Positions 41,186-48,181 of a DNA stretch of 64,000 bases are shown here, piece after piece. The position numbers were made by a program, and so were the translations under genes. The number at the start of each line of letters is the position of its first letter. The first letter of the stretch is position 1. The notes beneath the pieces were generated by a model. It was not told the DNA's origin and ran no database searches. It was given only the letters and a program-made list of their open reading frames with translations. Source of the stretch: Ornithobacterium rhinotracheale DSM 15997 (GTDB lineage: Bacteria; Bacteroidota; Bacteroidia; Flavobacteriales; Weeksellaceae); contig NC_018016.1 of assembly GCF_000265465.1 (NCBI RefSeq), forward strand, positions 1,121,501 through 1,185,500, in the 5' to 3' direction.

Positions 41186-41615
41186 ACACGCACAAGTAGA
41201 AGTTGCCGAACAATTAATCGGGAAAATTGGATTGGGACTGATGATTTTAATCGGATTTGAGGCGGAGGAGACCGAAGAAGAGTTTGAATGGCTGAGCCAA
41301 AAAATCGTGAATCTTCGCATTTTTCCCGATGAAAATGGTGTGATGAACCGTTCTATTTTGGACTGCGATGGCGAAATTTTGCTCGTGAGCCAATTCACGC
41401 TACATGCAGCAACCAAGAAGGGAAACCGCCCGTCGTATATACGAGCAGCTAAGCCTGATTTAGCGATTCCGTATTATGAAAAAATGATTTCGGTTTTGGG
41501 TCAAAAACTGGGAAAACCTGTGCAAACGGGAGAATTTGGTGCGGATATGCAGGTAAGCCTTTTAAACGATGGCCCTGTAACTATAATCATTGACACCAAG
41601 CAGAAAGATTTTTAA
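41160..41615 (+). CDS. dtd: D-aminoacyl-tRNA deacylase
   Basis: The 151-residue enzyme removes D-amino acids wrongly attached to tRNA. Both family active-site motifs are present: SQFTLHA (about 79-85) and NDGPVT (about 138-143); the family consensus of the second is NxGPVT. It starts MRVVIQRVKHAQV. The ATG is inside rsgA, so translation is coupled. It is the last intact gene before a decayed region. Confidence 0.95.
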   Translation: MRVVIQRVKHAQVEVAEQLIGKIGLGLMILIGFEAEETEEEFEWLSQKIVNLRIFPDENGVMNRSILDCDGEILLVSQFTLHAATKKGNRPSYIRAAKPDLAIPYYEKMISVLGQKLGKPVQTGEFGADMQVSLLNDGPVTIIIDTKQKDF

Positions 41616-41624
41616 TTGAAATTT

Positions 41625-41739
41625 TCACACAGAGACTCTGAGTTGAGCTCAGAGTGGCACAATCATAACGATTTTAGCAAAAAAATAAAACACAATGTCA
41701 TGATGCTGAACTTGATTCAGCATCTCATAAAAAAAGCTT
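41625..41739. repeat. Diverged intergenic repeat, copy 1
   Basis: About 115 bases that align with 42897-43012: both begin CACA-AGAG-CTCTGAG and end with a GAACTTGATTCA-CATCT palindrome-like stretch and an A run. The TGCTGAACTTGATTCAGCA core forms a hairpin. Confidence 0.6.
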
Positions 41740-41741
41740 CA

Positions 41742-41937
41742 AAAATTGAAAACTACAATGTAGAAGAAATTCACCATGCGATGCAAGATTTCGTAAACAC
41801 GCACGAAATAGGATTTGGCAAAATCATGATGTCACTCCTTTCGCTTGCATGCCCCAGATATTCCTGTGATTATTGAACTGCTGGACAAAGAAAAAGTGCA
41901 AAAAAGAATGCAAAACTTTTTGCAAGCGCAAGGGTAA
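41742..41937 (+). pseudogene. gltX: 3' remnant of a glutamyl-tRNA synthetase gene
   Basis: The end of GltX is recognisable in two frames. NVEEIHHAMQDF and IGFGKIMM are read in one frame, then the frame is lost, and APDIPVIIELLDKEKVQKRM is read in another up to the TAA at 41935-41937. The usual link with LRLALVGE between them is short and altered (SLLSLA), so there is a small deletion plus a frameshift. Everything N-terminal, including the catalytic core, is absent; the repeat at 41625 borders the break. A complete gltX must exist elsewhere in the genome. Confidence 0.75.
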
Positions 41938-41978
41938 AAGATATACCTAAAAAAGTATTGTGTACTTTATAATACAGT

Positions 41979-42014
41979 AAAAGCCCTTTCTAGATTATAT
42001 TAGAAAGGGCTTTC
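41979..42014. terminator. Terminator-like hairpin before the lipocalin-like gene
   Basis: The stem AAAGCCCTTTCTA/TAGAAAGGGCTTT has T-rich tails on both strands. It ends the minus-strand lipoprotein gene. Confidence 0.7.
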
Positions 42015-42031
42015 TTACATATATTAAGAGT

Positions 42032-42466
42032 TTACTTCTTTCTGTATTTACCTCTCAACTCTACATCAAAACCTCCAGATTTATATCTCAAGATAGTTTC
42101 CATATATTTATCATCTAATTTTACGATATCGTAAGTTACAGGATCGTGCTCATCGTCATCTATCAACACAAAACTTTTTTCTGAAGCTTTAAACGTGCCT
42201 TTTTCAGCAGTCGATTTACACCCCTCATCTGTGTCTTCTTTATCTATAAAAAGATATGTATTATCTTCATAAAAAGTGTAAGTGGGGATACAATTATTGT
42301 AGTCAATAACTGTGTTGTTTTTAATTTCTTGATATAACTCCCACTCTCCATATAATTTCTTATATGGATCATTTTTTCCTCCTCCATCATCATCTTTACT
42401 ACAAGAGGTAAATAAAATGGCACTTAATGCCACTAAAACTAAACTCAAAAATTTAATCTTTTTCAT
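42032..42466 (-). CDS. Lipocalin-like lipoprotein (144 aa)
   Basis: The signal peptide ends in the lipobox FTSCSKDDDGGG, and the Asp/Gly run after the lipidated Cys is typical of surface lipoproteins of Bacteroidota. The mature domain opens YGEWELYQEI and has a strand pattern ETYTFYEDNTYLF-like, then KGTFKASEKSFVLIDD, which is that of small lipocalin-like proteins. The C-terminus is basic (RGKYRKK). The protein has a Cys pair in NNCIPTY and DEGCKST. The ligand is unknown. Confidence 0.8.
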   Translation of the reverse strand: MKKIKFLSLVLVALSAILFTSCSKDDDGGGKNDPYKKLYGEWELYQEIKNNTVIDYNNCIPTYTFYEDNTYLFIDKEDTDEGCKSTAEKGTFKASEKSFVLIDDDEHDPVTYDIVKLDDKYMETILRYKSGGFDVELRGKYRKK

Positions 42467-42548
42467 ATCAAATAAATTTTAAAAATTGCCTACTCTATAA
42501 GGTTTTCGGCTTCCCCTTTTTTATTATTTTAATTCCTAACTATCGCTT

Positions 42549-42621
42549 CCCGAAAAACACGTGTCTTTTTTAAAAAAACACACTACATTTTTCCAAAAAA
42601 CACACGTGTTTTTTTTTCGGG
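42549..42621. repeat. Long imperfect inverted repeat with CACGTG cores
   Basis: CCCGAAAAACACGTGTCTTTTTT on the left pairs with the right arm ending TTTCGGG at 42621, which contains a second CACGTGT core. The loop is about 20 bases. It lies between the lipoprotein gene and the HU-like remnant; function unknown. Confidence 0.55.
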
Positions 42622-42627
42622 CGGTGC

Positions 42628-42880
42628 TTAGAGCTTTTCGCAGGTTAGGTTATTCAACATTTTTTTCAAATCTTTGCCTGGGGTAAAAACCACTTTTGCC
42701 CCTTTAATGCTTGCTGCCGTTACTTCTTCCTCTTTAGCCTTTCCCTCGCTGCTGATGTTGATACGCATACTCTCCAGCTCGCCTAGGCACCCCGCATTAC
42801 CTTACTCCGGTTTGCATTACATCTACTAGCGCATACAGCACTTAGTTGCCTTTTCTGAATTACTTTGCACTTAATTGGTG
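42628..42880 (-). pseudogene. Broken HU/IHF-like DNA-binding protein gene
   Basis: Minus-strand translation gives pieces of the HU-related family in different frames: KVIQKRQL (N-terminus), then LVDVMQTGVR, then GELESMRINISSEGKAKEE and IKGAKVVFTPGKDLKKMLNN up to the stop at 42628-42630. There is no start codon at the expected place, the middle third is missing and there is at least one frameshift. It is a relic. Adjacent to the gltX remnant, it shows that this 1.4-kb stretch has decayed. Confidence 0.7.
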
Positions 42881-42896
42881 TTTTTTTATTAAATAT

Positions 42897-43012
42897 TACA
42901 CATAGAGGCTCTGAGCAAAGCCCAGAAGGACACAACATAATAATTTTAACTAAAACTAAAAACACCTATATGCCGAACTTGATTCATCATCTTATAAAAA
43001 AGTTTTTTTAAA
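42897..43012. repeat. Diverged intergenic repeat, copy 2
   Basis: It matches 41625-41739 along most of its length: CACATAGAGGCTCTGAG, then CCGAACTTGATTCATCATCT, then an A run. The similarity is moderate, so the copies are old. Confidence 0.6.
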
Positions 43013-43014
43013 TA

Positions 43015-43638
43015 TTACTCTTTCACGTGTGGCATTTTTTTGCTTGCATTTCTCATCAGCGCATCCACCAGTCTGTTGGAATTGGTAAAAGAACCGCCTG
43101 CTTTGTGATTGTAGCTCCAGATCATTTTACCGGTTTTGCCATCATATACATTTAAGTCTACCACAGCCTCGTTAGTGTTTCCTGAAAATCCAACCAATAC
43201 AGCCGCGGCAATGGCTGCCCCCTGAGACATAGGACGAGACAATGAATACTTAGAAGCTAGTACAGCATCTACGCCCAATATTTTTGCCAATTCCTGAGCG
43301 GTAAACAGTTCTGGATCTTTGTAATACCCTGCCTTTTTTAGTTTAGAAATCGTGGTCTGAACATCTTGAATCTCTGTTGTTATTTTGCCCTGAGACTTTC
43401 TTTTCAACAGCCAACTACACATCTCTCTTTGGAAATCATCGGAATCTTTTTTCTCTTGCTCTTGAATCGCCTTGGGATCATCTTTTTTTCTAACTTCTAT
43501 AAAAACTTTAGGAGGCAAAACAGCAAGACTGCGATGAGACTCTGACAACTGTTTTGCTTGCGGATCTGAATAAATCTTTGGCGCACAAGACACTATTAAA
43601 AAAAGTGCCGTAAACAATACAAATACTTTTGTTCTCAT
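43015..43638 (-). CDS. Lipoprotein of unknown function (207 aa)
   Basis: The lipobox is LIVSCAPK. The mature protein begins with a Glu/Lys-rich helical region (RKKDDPKAIQEQEKKDSDDF) and then a domain with LGVDAVLASKYSL, followed by a Gly/Ala-rich hydrophobic loop (GAAIAAAVLVGFSG) and EAVVDLNVYDGKTGKMIWSYN. The last segment resembles the edge strands of outer-membrane assembly lipoproteins of the curli/CsgG or GNA1162 type, which have a conserved DLxVYDxxTGxxxW pattern. The family is not certain. Confidence 0.6.
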   Translation of the reverse strand: MRTKVFVLFTALFLIVSCAPKIYSDPQAKQLSESHRSLAVLPPKVFIEVRKKDDPKAIQEQEKKDSDDFQREMCSWLLKRKSQGKITTEIQDVQTTISKLKKAGYYKDPELFTAQELAKILGVDAVLASKYSLSRPMSQGAAIAAAVLVGFSGNTNEAVVDLNVYDGKTGKMIWSYNHKAGGSFTNSNRLVDALMRNASKKMPHVKE

Positions 43639-43723
43639 GTGTTATTAAATTTTCGTTTTGCTCAAAGTTAATCTTTTTTTTCACAAAAAGAACATCAAAG
43701 TATTAAAATATTAAAACTTATAC

Positions 43724-43912
43724 TTAATCTTTGTTCTCTCCATATTTAAAGAACAAGTACATTCCGCCGAGCGAAAAAAGGAATACAAAAATAATCTGAA
43801 TTATATTTTCAACCGTCCAGCCCTCGCGATACACATGCGGCACATTGATCAAAACCATCATAATCAATGCGAAAATCAATGCTCTTAAAAAGGGCTTTCT
43901 TTTTCTGCTCAT
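43724..43912 (-). CDS. Two-helix small membrane protein (62 aa)
   Basis: A basic N-terminus (MSRKRKPFL) leads into two membrane helices (about 8-22 and 34-52) and a short acidic end (KYGENKD). It begins 2 bases after the mpl stop, so it is co-transcribed with it. The family is not recognised; it may be an accessory of cell-wall recycling. Confidence 0.6.
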   Translation of the reverse strand: MSRKRKPFLRALIFALIMMVLINVPHVYREGWTVENIIQIIFVFLFSLGGMYLFFKYGENKD

Positions 43913-43914
43913 TT

Positions 43915-45255
43915 TTAAATTTCCTTTAAATCAAGCCCTCCGTAGTTCCCGCTACTCATCATCAAAAATACTTTTCCTGCCTTGGGCAAGTTTTCGATGT
44001 AATTTTTAAGCCCTTCTGGCTCTGTAAAAACTTCGATACTCTTGTCATTAAAGGCTTCTTTGATAAATGCAGGCTCTATGGGCTCTCGGCGTTTTATGCG
44101 CAAAGCCTCTTCGCTATAATACACAATTTTGATTTCGGCTTTTGCCAAACTGTCTTTGTATTGTGCCAAAAATTCAGGATTGAGCGAACTATAAGTGTGC
44201 AATTCTAGACACGCCACTAGATCTTTGTCAGGATATTGTTCCTTTACTGCCGCCGTGGTAGAAGTTACTTTAGATGGCGAATGCGCGTAGTCCTTATACA
44301 CCACATAGTCTTTACTTCTTTTAACCAGTTCAAGGCGTTTAGATGCCCCCGTAAAGCTTTGAATGGCTTCGTAGAACTCTTCATCCATCATGCCTAAGTG
44401 ATTGCAAATGTGTCTTGCCCCTTCTAAATTGCTTAAATTATGTTTTCCAAAGATTTCTAAAGGAATTGGCCCTTCAGCTGTTTCTAAATAGGTGATACCG
44501 TCCTCGATATAATGTGCAGGCGTCTTATACGGAATCTTGCGAATTGGATTTTGAGATTTCAACACCACGCGCACCACATTTGGATCCTCTGCATTATAGA
44601 CAATGATTCCACCATTGGTGATGCTATCTACGAATTTCTCGAATTGTTCCACATAATTCTCAAAAGTTGGAAAAACATTGATGTGATCCCACGCTATACC
44701 ACTCAAAAGTGCCACATTGGGCTGATACAACAAGAATTTTGAACGACGATCGAGCGCAGATGACAAATATTCATCTCCCTCCATAATCATAAAATCGCTC
44801 TCCTCTGTCGAGCGCACCATCACTTCAAAACCTTCTAATTGAGCCCCTACCATATAATCCTCCTCTCTGCCATGATAATGCAACGCATGCAAAATCATCG
44901 AAGTAATGGTGGTTTTTCCGTGCGAACCGCCTATGACTACGCGTGTTTTATCCTTGGATTGCTCGTACAAAAACTCTGGATACGAATAAATCTTTAGTCC
45001 CAATTCCTGTGCTCTCAGCATTTCTGGATTATCGCTATGGGCATGCATACCAAGGATTACAGCATCCAAATCAGGTGTAATGCGCTCCGGAAACCACCCG
45101 ATGGCAGGTGGCAAAATGCCATATTTTTCTAATCTGGATTTAGAAGGCTCAAAAAGTGAATCGTCTGAACCTGTAACTTGGTAGCCTTTTTGCTTTAAAG
45201 CTATGGCTAAATTGTGCATGGCACTCCCTCCTATGGCGATAAAATGGACTTTCAT
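43915..45255 (-). CDS. mpl: UDP-N-acetylmuramate:tripeptide ligase Mpl
   Basis: The 446-residue Mur-family ligase joins recycled murein tripeptide to UDP-MurNAc. The opening VHFIAIGGSAMHNLAIALKQ-type Rossmann motif, the ATP loop GGSHGKTT (about 110), EGDEYLSSALDRRSKF (about 163-178) and the C-terminal ASKRLE-type region follow the Mpl pattern. The longer frame from 45279 is rejected because the TATCTTTG box at 45277-45284 would lie within it; the start is ATG 45255. It is followed by the 62-residue protein gene. Confidence 0.93.
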   Translation of the reverse strand: MKVHFIAIGGSAMHNLAIALKQKGYQVTGSDDSLFEPSKSRLEKYGILPPAIGWFPERITPDLDAVILGMHAHSDNPEMLRAQELGLKIYSYPEFLYEQSKDKTRVVIGGSHGKTTITSMILHALHYHGREEDYMVGAQLEGFEVMVRSTEESDFMIMEGDEYLSSALDRRSKFLLYQPNVALLSGIAWDHINVFPTFENYVEQFEKFVDSITNGGIIVYNAEDPNVVRVVLKSQNPIRKIPYKTPAHYIEDGITYLETAEGPIPLEIFGKHNLSNLEGARHICNHLGMMDEEFYEAIQSFTGASKRLELVKRSKDYVVYKDYAHSPSKVTSTTAAVKEQYPDKDLVACLELHTYSSLNPEFLAQYKDSLAKAEIKIVYYSEEALRIKRREPIEPAFIKEAFNDKSIEVFTEPEGLKNYIENLPKAGKVFLMMSSGNYGGLDLKEI

Positions 45256-45276
45256 AGATAATTTTATTTCGTCTGC

Positions 45277-45284
45277 CAAAGATA
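45277..45284 (-). promoter_or_regulatory. mpl: -7 box (TATCTTTG) of mpl
   Basis: On the minus strand the box lies 22 bases before ATG 45255 and defines the mpl start. Confidence 0.65.
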
Positions 45285-45403
45285 CAAATTATACAACGCT
45301 TTTTTGGGATTAATTCCTACTTTTTGAAAGTGTAAAGTGAACAATTTGTTAAACATTTGAGTTTCAATCATAAATTAATGCCAATAATTATTTTTAGTAT
45401 GTT

Positions 45404-45420
45404 TTGGCACATGATTTGAA
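45404..45420 (+). promoter_or_regulatory. Sigma54-like promoter of an orphan plus-strand transcript
   Basis: TTGGCACATGATTTGAA has the GG-N10-G(A/C) spacing of -24/-12 promoters. A second copy of the same pattern occurs at 50325-50341. Confidence 0.5.
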
Positions 45421-45428
45421 AAATAAAA

Positions 45429-45510
45429 GACAAATACAAGCGCTAAATTTGTATTTGTCCTCATGTGTTAGAATTTTACTCCCGTTGTGAATCAGCGGGA
45501 GTTTTTTTAT
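45429..45510 (+). ncRNA. Candidate small RNA with its own promoter and terminator
   Basis: A plus-strand unit in a gap between two minus-strand genes. An 11-bp perfect inverted repeat GACAAATACAA/TTGTATTTGTC (45429-45459) follows a sigma54-like box, and an intrinsic terminator (ACTCCCG/CGGGAGT, 45478-45508, then T run) closes it. No plus-strand gene can account for that terminator, so a short transcript of about 80 bases is likely. The exact 5' end is uncertain and could cut the first hairpin. Confidence 0.5.
45478..45508 (+). terminator. Intrinsic terminator of the candidate small RNA
   Basis: The stem ACTCCCG/CGGGAGT is followed by seven T; a T run is lacking on the opposite strand, so it does not serve folB. 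Confidence 0.75.
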
Positions 45511-45578
45511 GTGTAAACTTTATTTCTCTTAGCCTTCACTATTTATTTTAGCCCCGAGCTAGTTTAAGCAAAAAACCT

Positions 45579-45956
45579 TTAAAAATGGATTTTTGGTTTA
45601 AATTTTTGATACATCTTCACGCTTGCACTTTCGATATTGCCAGGCATGGGCGGATCAAGTTTAGCCAATTGAATTTCAGCTCCTTCTATTTGATCTGAAT
45701 AATTTTTTATTTCGGCTAAAATGTCATAGCATACTTTTTCCAAAAGATTGCTCTTCTGCTTCATTCGGCGATGAATTATTTCTGACAAGTCTGCATAATT
45801 AATCGTATGCTGCAAATCGTCGGTTTTTCCCGCCTGCGTTAAATCTACCTCCACACGCAAATTTACCACATACCACGCACCGATTACATTTTCTTCGGGC
45901 AAGCAGCCGTGGTATGCGTAAATTTTAATATTGCTTAAATGAATTTCGCTAGTCAT
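45579..45956 (-). CDS. folB: Dihydroneopterin aldolase
   Basis: The 125-residue tunnelling-fold enzyme makes 6-hydroxymethyl-dihydropterin in folate synthesis. Typical parts are SNIKIYAYHGCLPEE (about 6-20), with Glu for substrate binding, NYADLSEIIH (about 53-62) and the C-terminal IQLAKLDPPMPG with the catalytic Lys. It starts on the base before the nhaD stop, so the two genes are translated from one mRNA. Confidence 0.93.
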   Translation of the reverse strand: MTSEIHLSNIKIYAYHGCLPEENVIGAWYVVNLRVEVDLTQAGKTDDLQHTINYADLSEIIHRRMKQKSNLLEKVCYDILAEIKNYSDQIEGAEIQLAKLDPPMPGNIESASVKMYQKFKPKIHF

Positions 45957-47369
45957 CTAGTGCATTTGTTGAATAAGTGTTACGGTAGGCTCCACAGATT
46001 CGTACATACCTAAATGCTTAAAGGCTATGATAAGCAATGAACCTGCGATAAAGCCAATGAATGCCAACCATGAGATATTCTTTAAATACCAAAAAAAATC
46101 GATTTTCTCCATTCCCATCGCGGCAACACCAGCGGCAGAACCAATAATAAGCATGGAACCACCTGTACCTGCTGCATATGCAATGAAGTGCCACAATTCG
46201 GCATCCATAGGGTCGCTAAACATTCCGATAGAAGCAGCTACTAATGGCACATTGTCGATCACTGCAGAGGCTACCCCAAGCAATAATACTACGATTTCTT
46301 CCTGCGGGATTGTGGTATTTAGCCATTCTGCAAAATTGAAAAGCATTCCTAAACTTTCTAATGCGGCTACTGCCATCAAAATTCCTAAGAAGAATAAGAT
46401 ACTTGACATTTCAATTCTGCCCAAAGCTCTGTGCACAGAGAATTGTTTTTTTCTTTGGTGAACTTCCTCCATTGTATTACAATCGTTGTAATCAAACTTA
46501 AAGTTTGTTACAAACTCTGCGGCAAACCACACAACACCTAGAGATAACATCATTCCCACATAAGGAGGCAAGTGAGTTATGGTTTTGAACACTGGCACAA
46601 ATATAATCATGCCTAAACCTAGATAAAGCATCAATGCACTGCTCGGTAATTTCTCTTGTCTGGCATCTTCCTCAGGCGTTACTGTTCCCTTGAAAGCTGG
46701 TAGGAAAGATGCAATTCCGAAAGGAACTACAAAGCATAAAATTGCTGGAATCACTAAATATTCAATAAGTTTTGCAACACTTACTTTTCCTGCAATCCAT
46801 AACATAGTGGTGGTAACATCCCCGATTGGAGACCATGCTCCTCCTGCATTGGCAGCAACGACAATAAGCCCTGCATACCAAAGACGCTCTTCTTTGTTTG
46901 GAATAATTTTTCTAAGAATAGTGATCAATACAATAGTGGCAGTAAGGTTGTCGATAATTGCTGATAATAAAAAGGCTAAAAAACCTACAATCCAAAGTAG
47001 TTTACGCTTGCTGCGTGTTTTCACAAAGTCTTTAATGATTTCGAACCCTCTGTGCAAATCAATGATTTCTACAATGGTCATGGCTCCGATAAGGAAAAAT
47101 AAGATCTCGGCAGTTTTCCCTAAATGGTGAAGTAAACTTTCTTCTATCGCCTCAAGTTTAGCTTCGCTCACATCTGGAATACCAAGATGCTCGAAGATAG
47201 GCACCAGCCCATTATTGATTTCGTACACGGTGAGCAAATTGGTCGAAAGTATTGCCCACATAACGGCTGCCATGATGAGTGCAGGCACTGTTTTATCTAA
47301 CTTGATAGAGTGCTCTAAAGTGATTAAAACATAACCAACAATAAAAACTAAAACAATAATTGTGTCCAT
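45957..47369 (-). CDS. nhaD: NhaD-type sodium/proton antiporter
   Basis: The 470-residue inner-membrane protein has about twelve helices. Motifs for ion binding include LLGVASAVIDNVPLVAA (about 365-380) and the earlier SAIIDNLTATIVL (about 136-149), both with the conserved Asp-Asn pair in broken helices. The loop GGAWSPIGDVTTTMLW is also typical of the NhaD family. It exports Na+ or Li+ in exchange for protons. It starts 0 bases after folB in the operon sense, being upstream of it. Confidence 0.94.
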   Translation of the reverse strand: MDTIIVLVFIVGYVLITLEHSIKLDKTVPALIMAAVMWAILSTNLLTVYEINNGLVPIFEHLGIPDVSEAKLEAIEESLLHHLGKTAEILFFLIGAMTIVEIIDLHRGFEIIKDFVKTRSKRKLLWIVGFLAFLLSAIIDNLTATIVLITILRKIIPNKEERLWYAGLIVVAANAGGAWSPIGDVTTTMLWIAGKVSVAKLIEYLVIPAILCFVVPFGIASFLPAFKGTVTPEEDARQEKLPSSALMLYLGLGMIIFVPVFKTITHLPPYVGMMLSLGVVWFAAEFVTNFKFDYNDCNTMEEVHQRKKQFSVHRALGRIEMSSILFFLGILMAVAALESLGMLFNFAEWLNTTIPQEEIVVLLLGVASAVIDNVPLVAASIGMFSDPMDAELWHFIAYAAGTGGSMLIIGSAAGVAAMGMEKIDFFWYLKNISWLAFIGFIAGSLLIIAFKHLGMYESVEPTVTLIQQMH

Positions 47370-47616
47370 AGGTTTGAATTTGTTTAATTATTACAAACTC
47401 CAATTTTACGAATTTTATATGAATTTTTAAGTCTATACACGCCCCAAATTCACATTGACATTAATCATAGGGCAGTTTTAAGATTTAAAATTTTGAATAT
47501 TACAAAAATTGTTTATTTTAGAAGGGTGGAAGTTATATTTTTCTAAAAATATGGCAAAAATGCTTTTTTGTGTGATAGGATAAATCCAAATATTTGGATA
47601 AGAAAAAAAATAGAAT

Positions 47617-47624
47617 TATATTTG
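47617..47624 (+). promoter_or_regulatory. Promoter of tRNA-Met (TTTG-N20-TATATTTG)
   Basis: TTTG at 47593-47596, a 20-base spacer, then TATATTTG. Confidence 0.75.
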
Positions 47625-47641
47625 CAGTCCGTTTAAAACGG

Positions 47642-47715
47642 GGTCCTATAGCTCAGCTGGTTAGAGCACTTGACTCATAATCAAGGGGTCCCTGGTTCGA
47701 GCCCAGGTGGGACCA
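47642..47715 (+). tRNA. tRNA with anticodon CAT, probably tRNA-Met (could be tRNA-Ile2)
   Basis: Acceptor GGTCCTA/TGGGACC, anticodon stem CTTGA/TCAAG with loop CTCATAA (anticodon CAT), T loop TTCGAGC. Elongator Met and lysidine-modified Ile2 share this anticodon and cannot be separated with certainty here. CCA is not encoded. Confidence 0.85.
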
Positions 47716-47720
47716 CCTAC

Positions 47721-47756
47721 AAAAGCACTGATTTTTTCGGTGCTTTTGTTGTTTTT
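47721..47756 (+). terminator. Terminator of the CAT tRNA
   Basis: AAAAGCACTGA pairs with TCGGTGCTTTT and is followed by a T-rich tract. Confidence 0.75.
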
Positions 47757-47782
47757 ATCCGCTTCATTAAAACTCCTCTTTG

Positions 47783-48100
47783 TTAAAGTTTCTCATCTTC
47801 ACTTTTCAAAAACTCATCATCCTTGCGGAAAGCATAGTAGCTTTTCAAAAATGGAATATTTATAAAAGTGAGCAATAAAATCCAATTGATTCGGTTTTGC
47901 TTGCTTATGTTTTTAAATGAAAATAGACGAAATACTAAGTAGCTTAACGCCAAAACATTAATTATAAAAATATTCATCACAACCGCATAGAACTCCGCGC
48001 CGAGCATGGTAGGATAAAAGAGCAATACAAATAAGAATAGCAACGAGGTTAAATCTACTAGAAAGATAAGCGATTTGATAATGGTGGGAATTTCTCTCAT
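47783..48100 (-). CDS. Small membrane protein (105 aa)
   Basis: Hydrophobic segments at about 10-28, 36-58 and 70-85 suggest three helices, with the N-terminus short and a charged C-terminus (FRKDDEFLKSEDEKL). The family is unknown. The gene stands alone between the tRNA terminator and metG, and is separated from metG by a terminator hairpin. Confidence 0.55.
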   Translation of the reverse strand: MREIPTIIKSLIFLVDLTSLLFLFVLLFYPTMLGAEFYAVVMNIFIINVLALSYLVFRLFSFKNISKQNRINWILLLTFINIPFLKSYYAFRKDDEFLKSEDEKL

Positions 48101-48132
48101 TTTTCTTTAAAGGTATGAACTTTTTTCCAAAT

Positions 48133-48160
48133 AAAAAAGCACTCCGAAGAGTGCTTTTAT
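48133..48160 (-). terminator. Terminator of metG
   Basis: The stem AAAAGCACTC/GAGTGCTTTT lies 20 bases past the metG stop with a T run on the minus strand. Confidence 0.75.
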
Positions 48161-48181
48161 TTTCTATTTTATTTAAAAATA

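Noticed and set aside
41616-41876. 86-codon ORF after dtd
   Set aside because: It is made of an intergenic repeat fused to a piece of the gltX remnant, so it is not a gene.
42783-42965. 60-codon minus-strand ORF over the HU-like relic
   Set aside because: It mixes HU-like pieces with repeat sequence and has no sensible start; treated as pseudogene remains.
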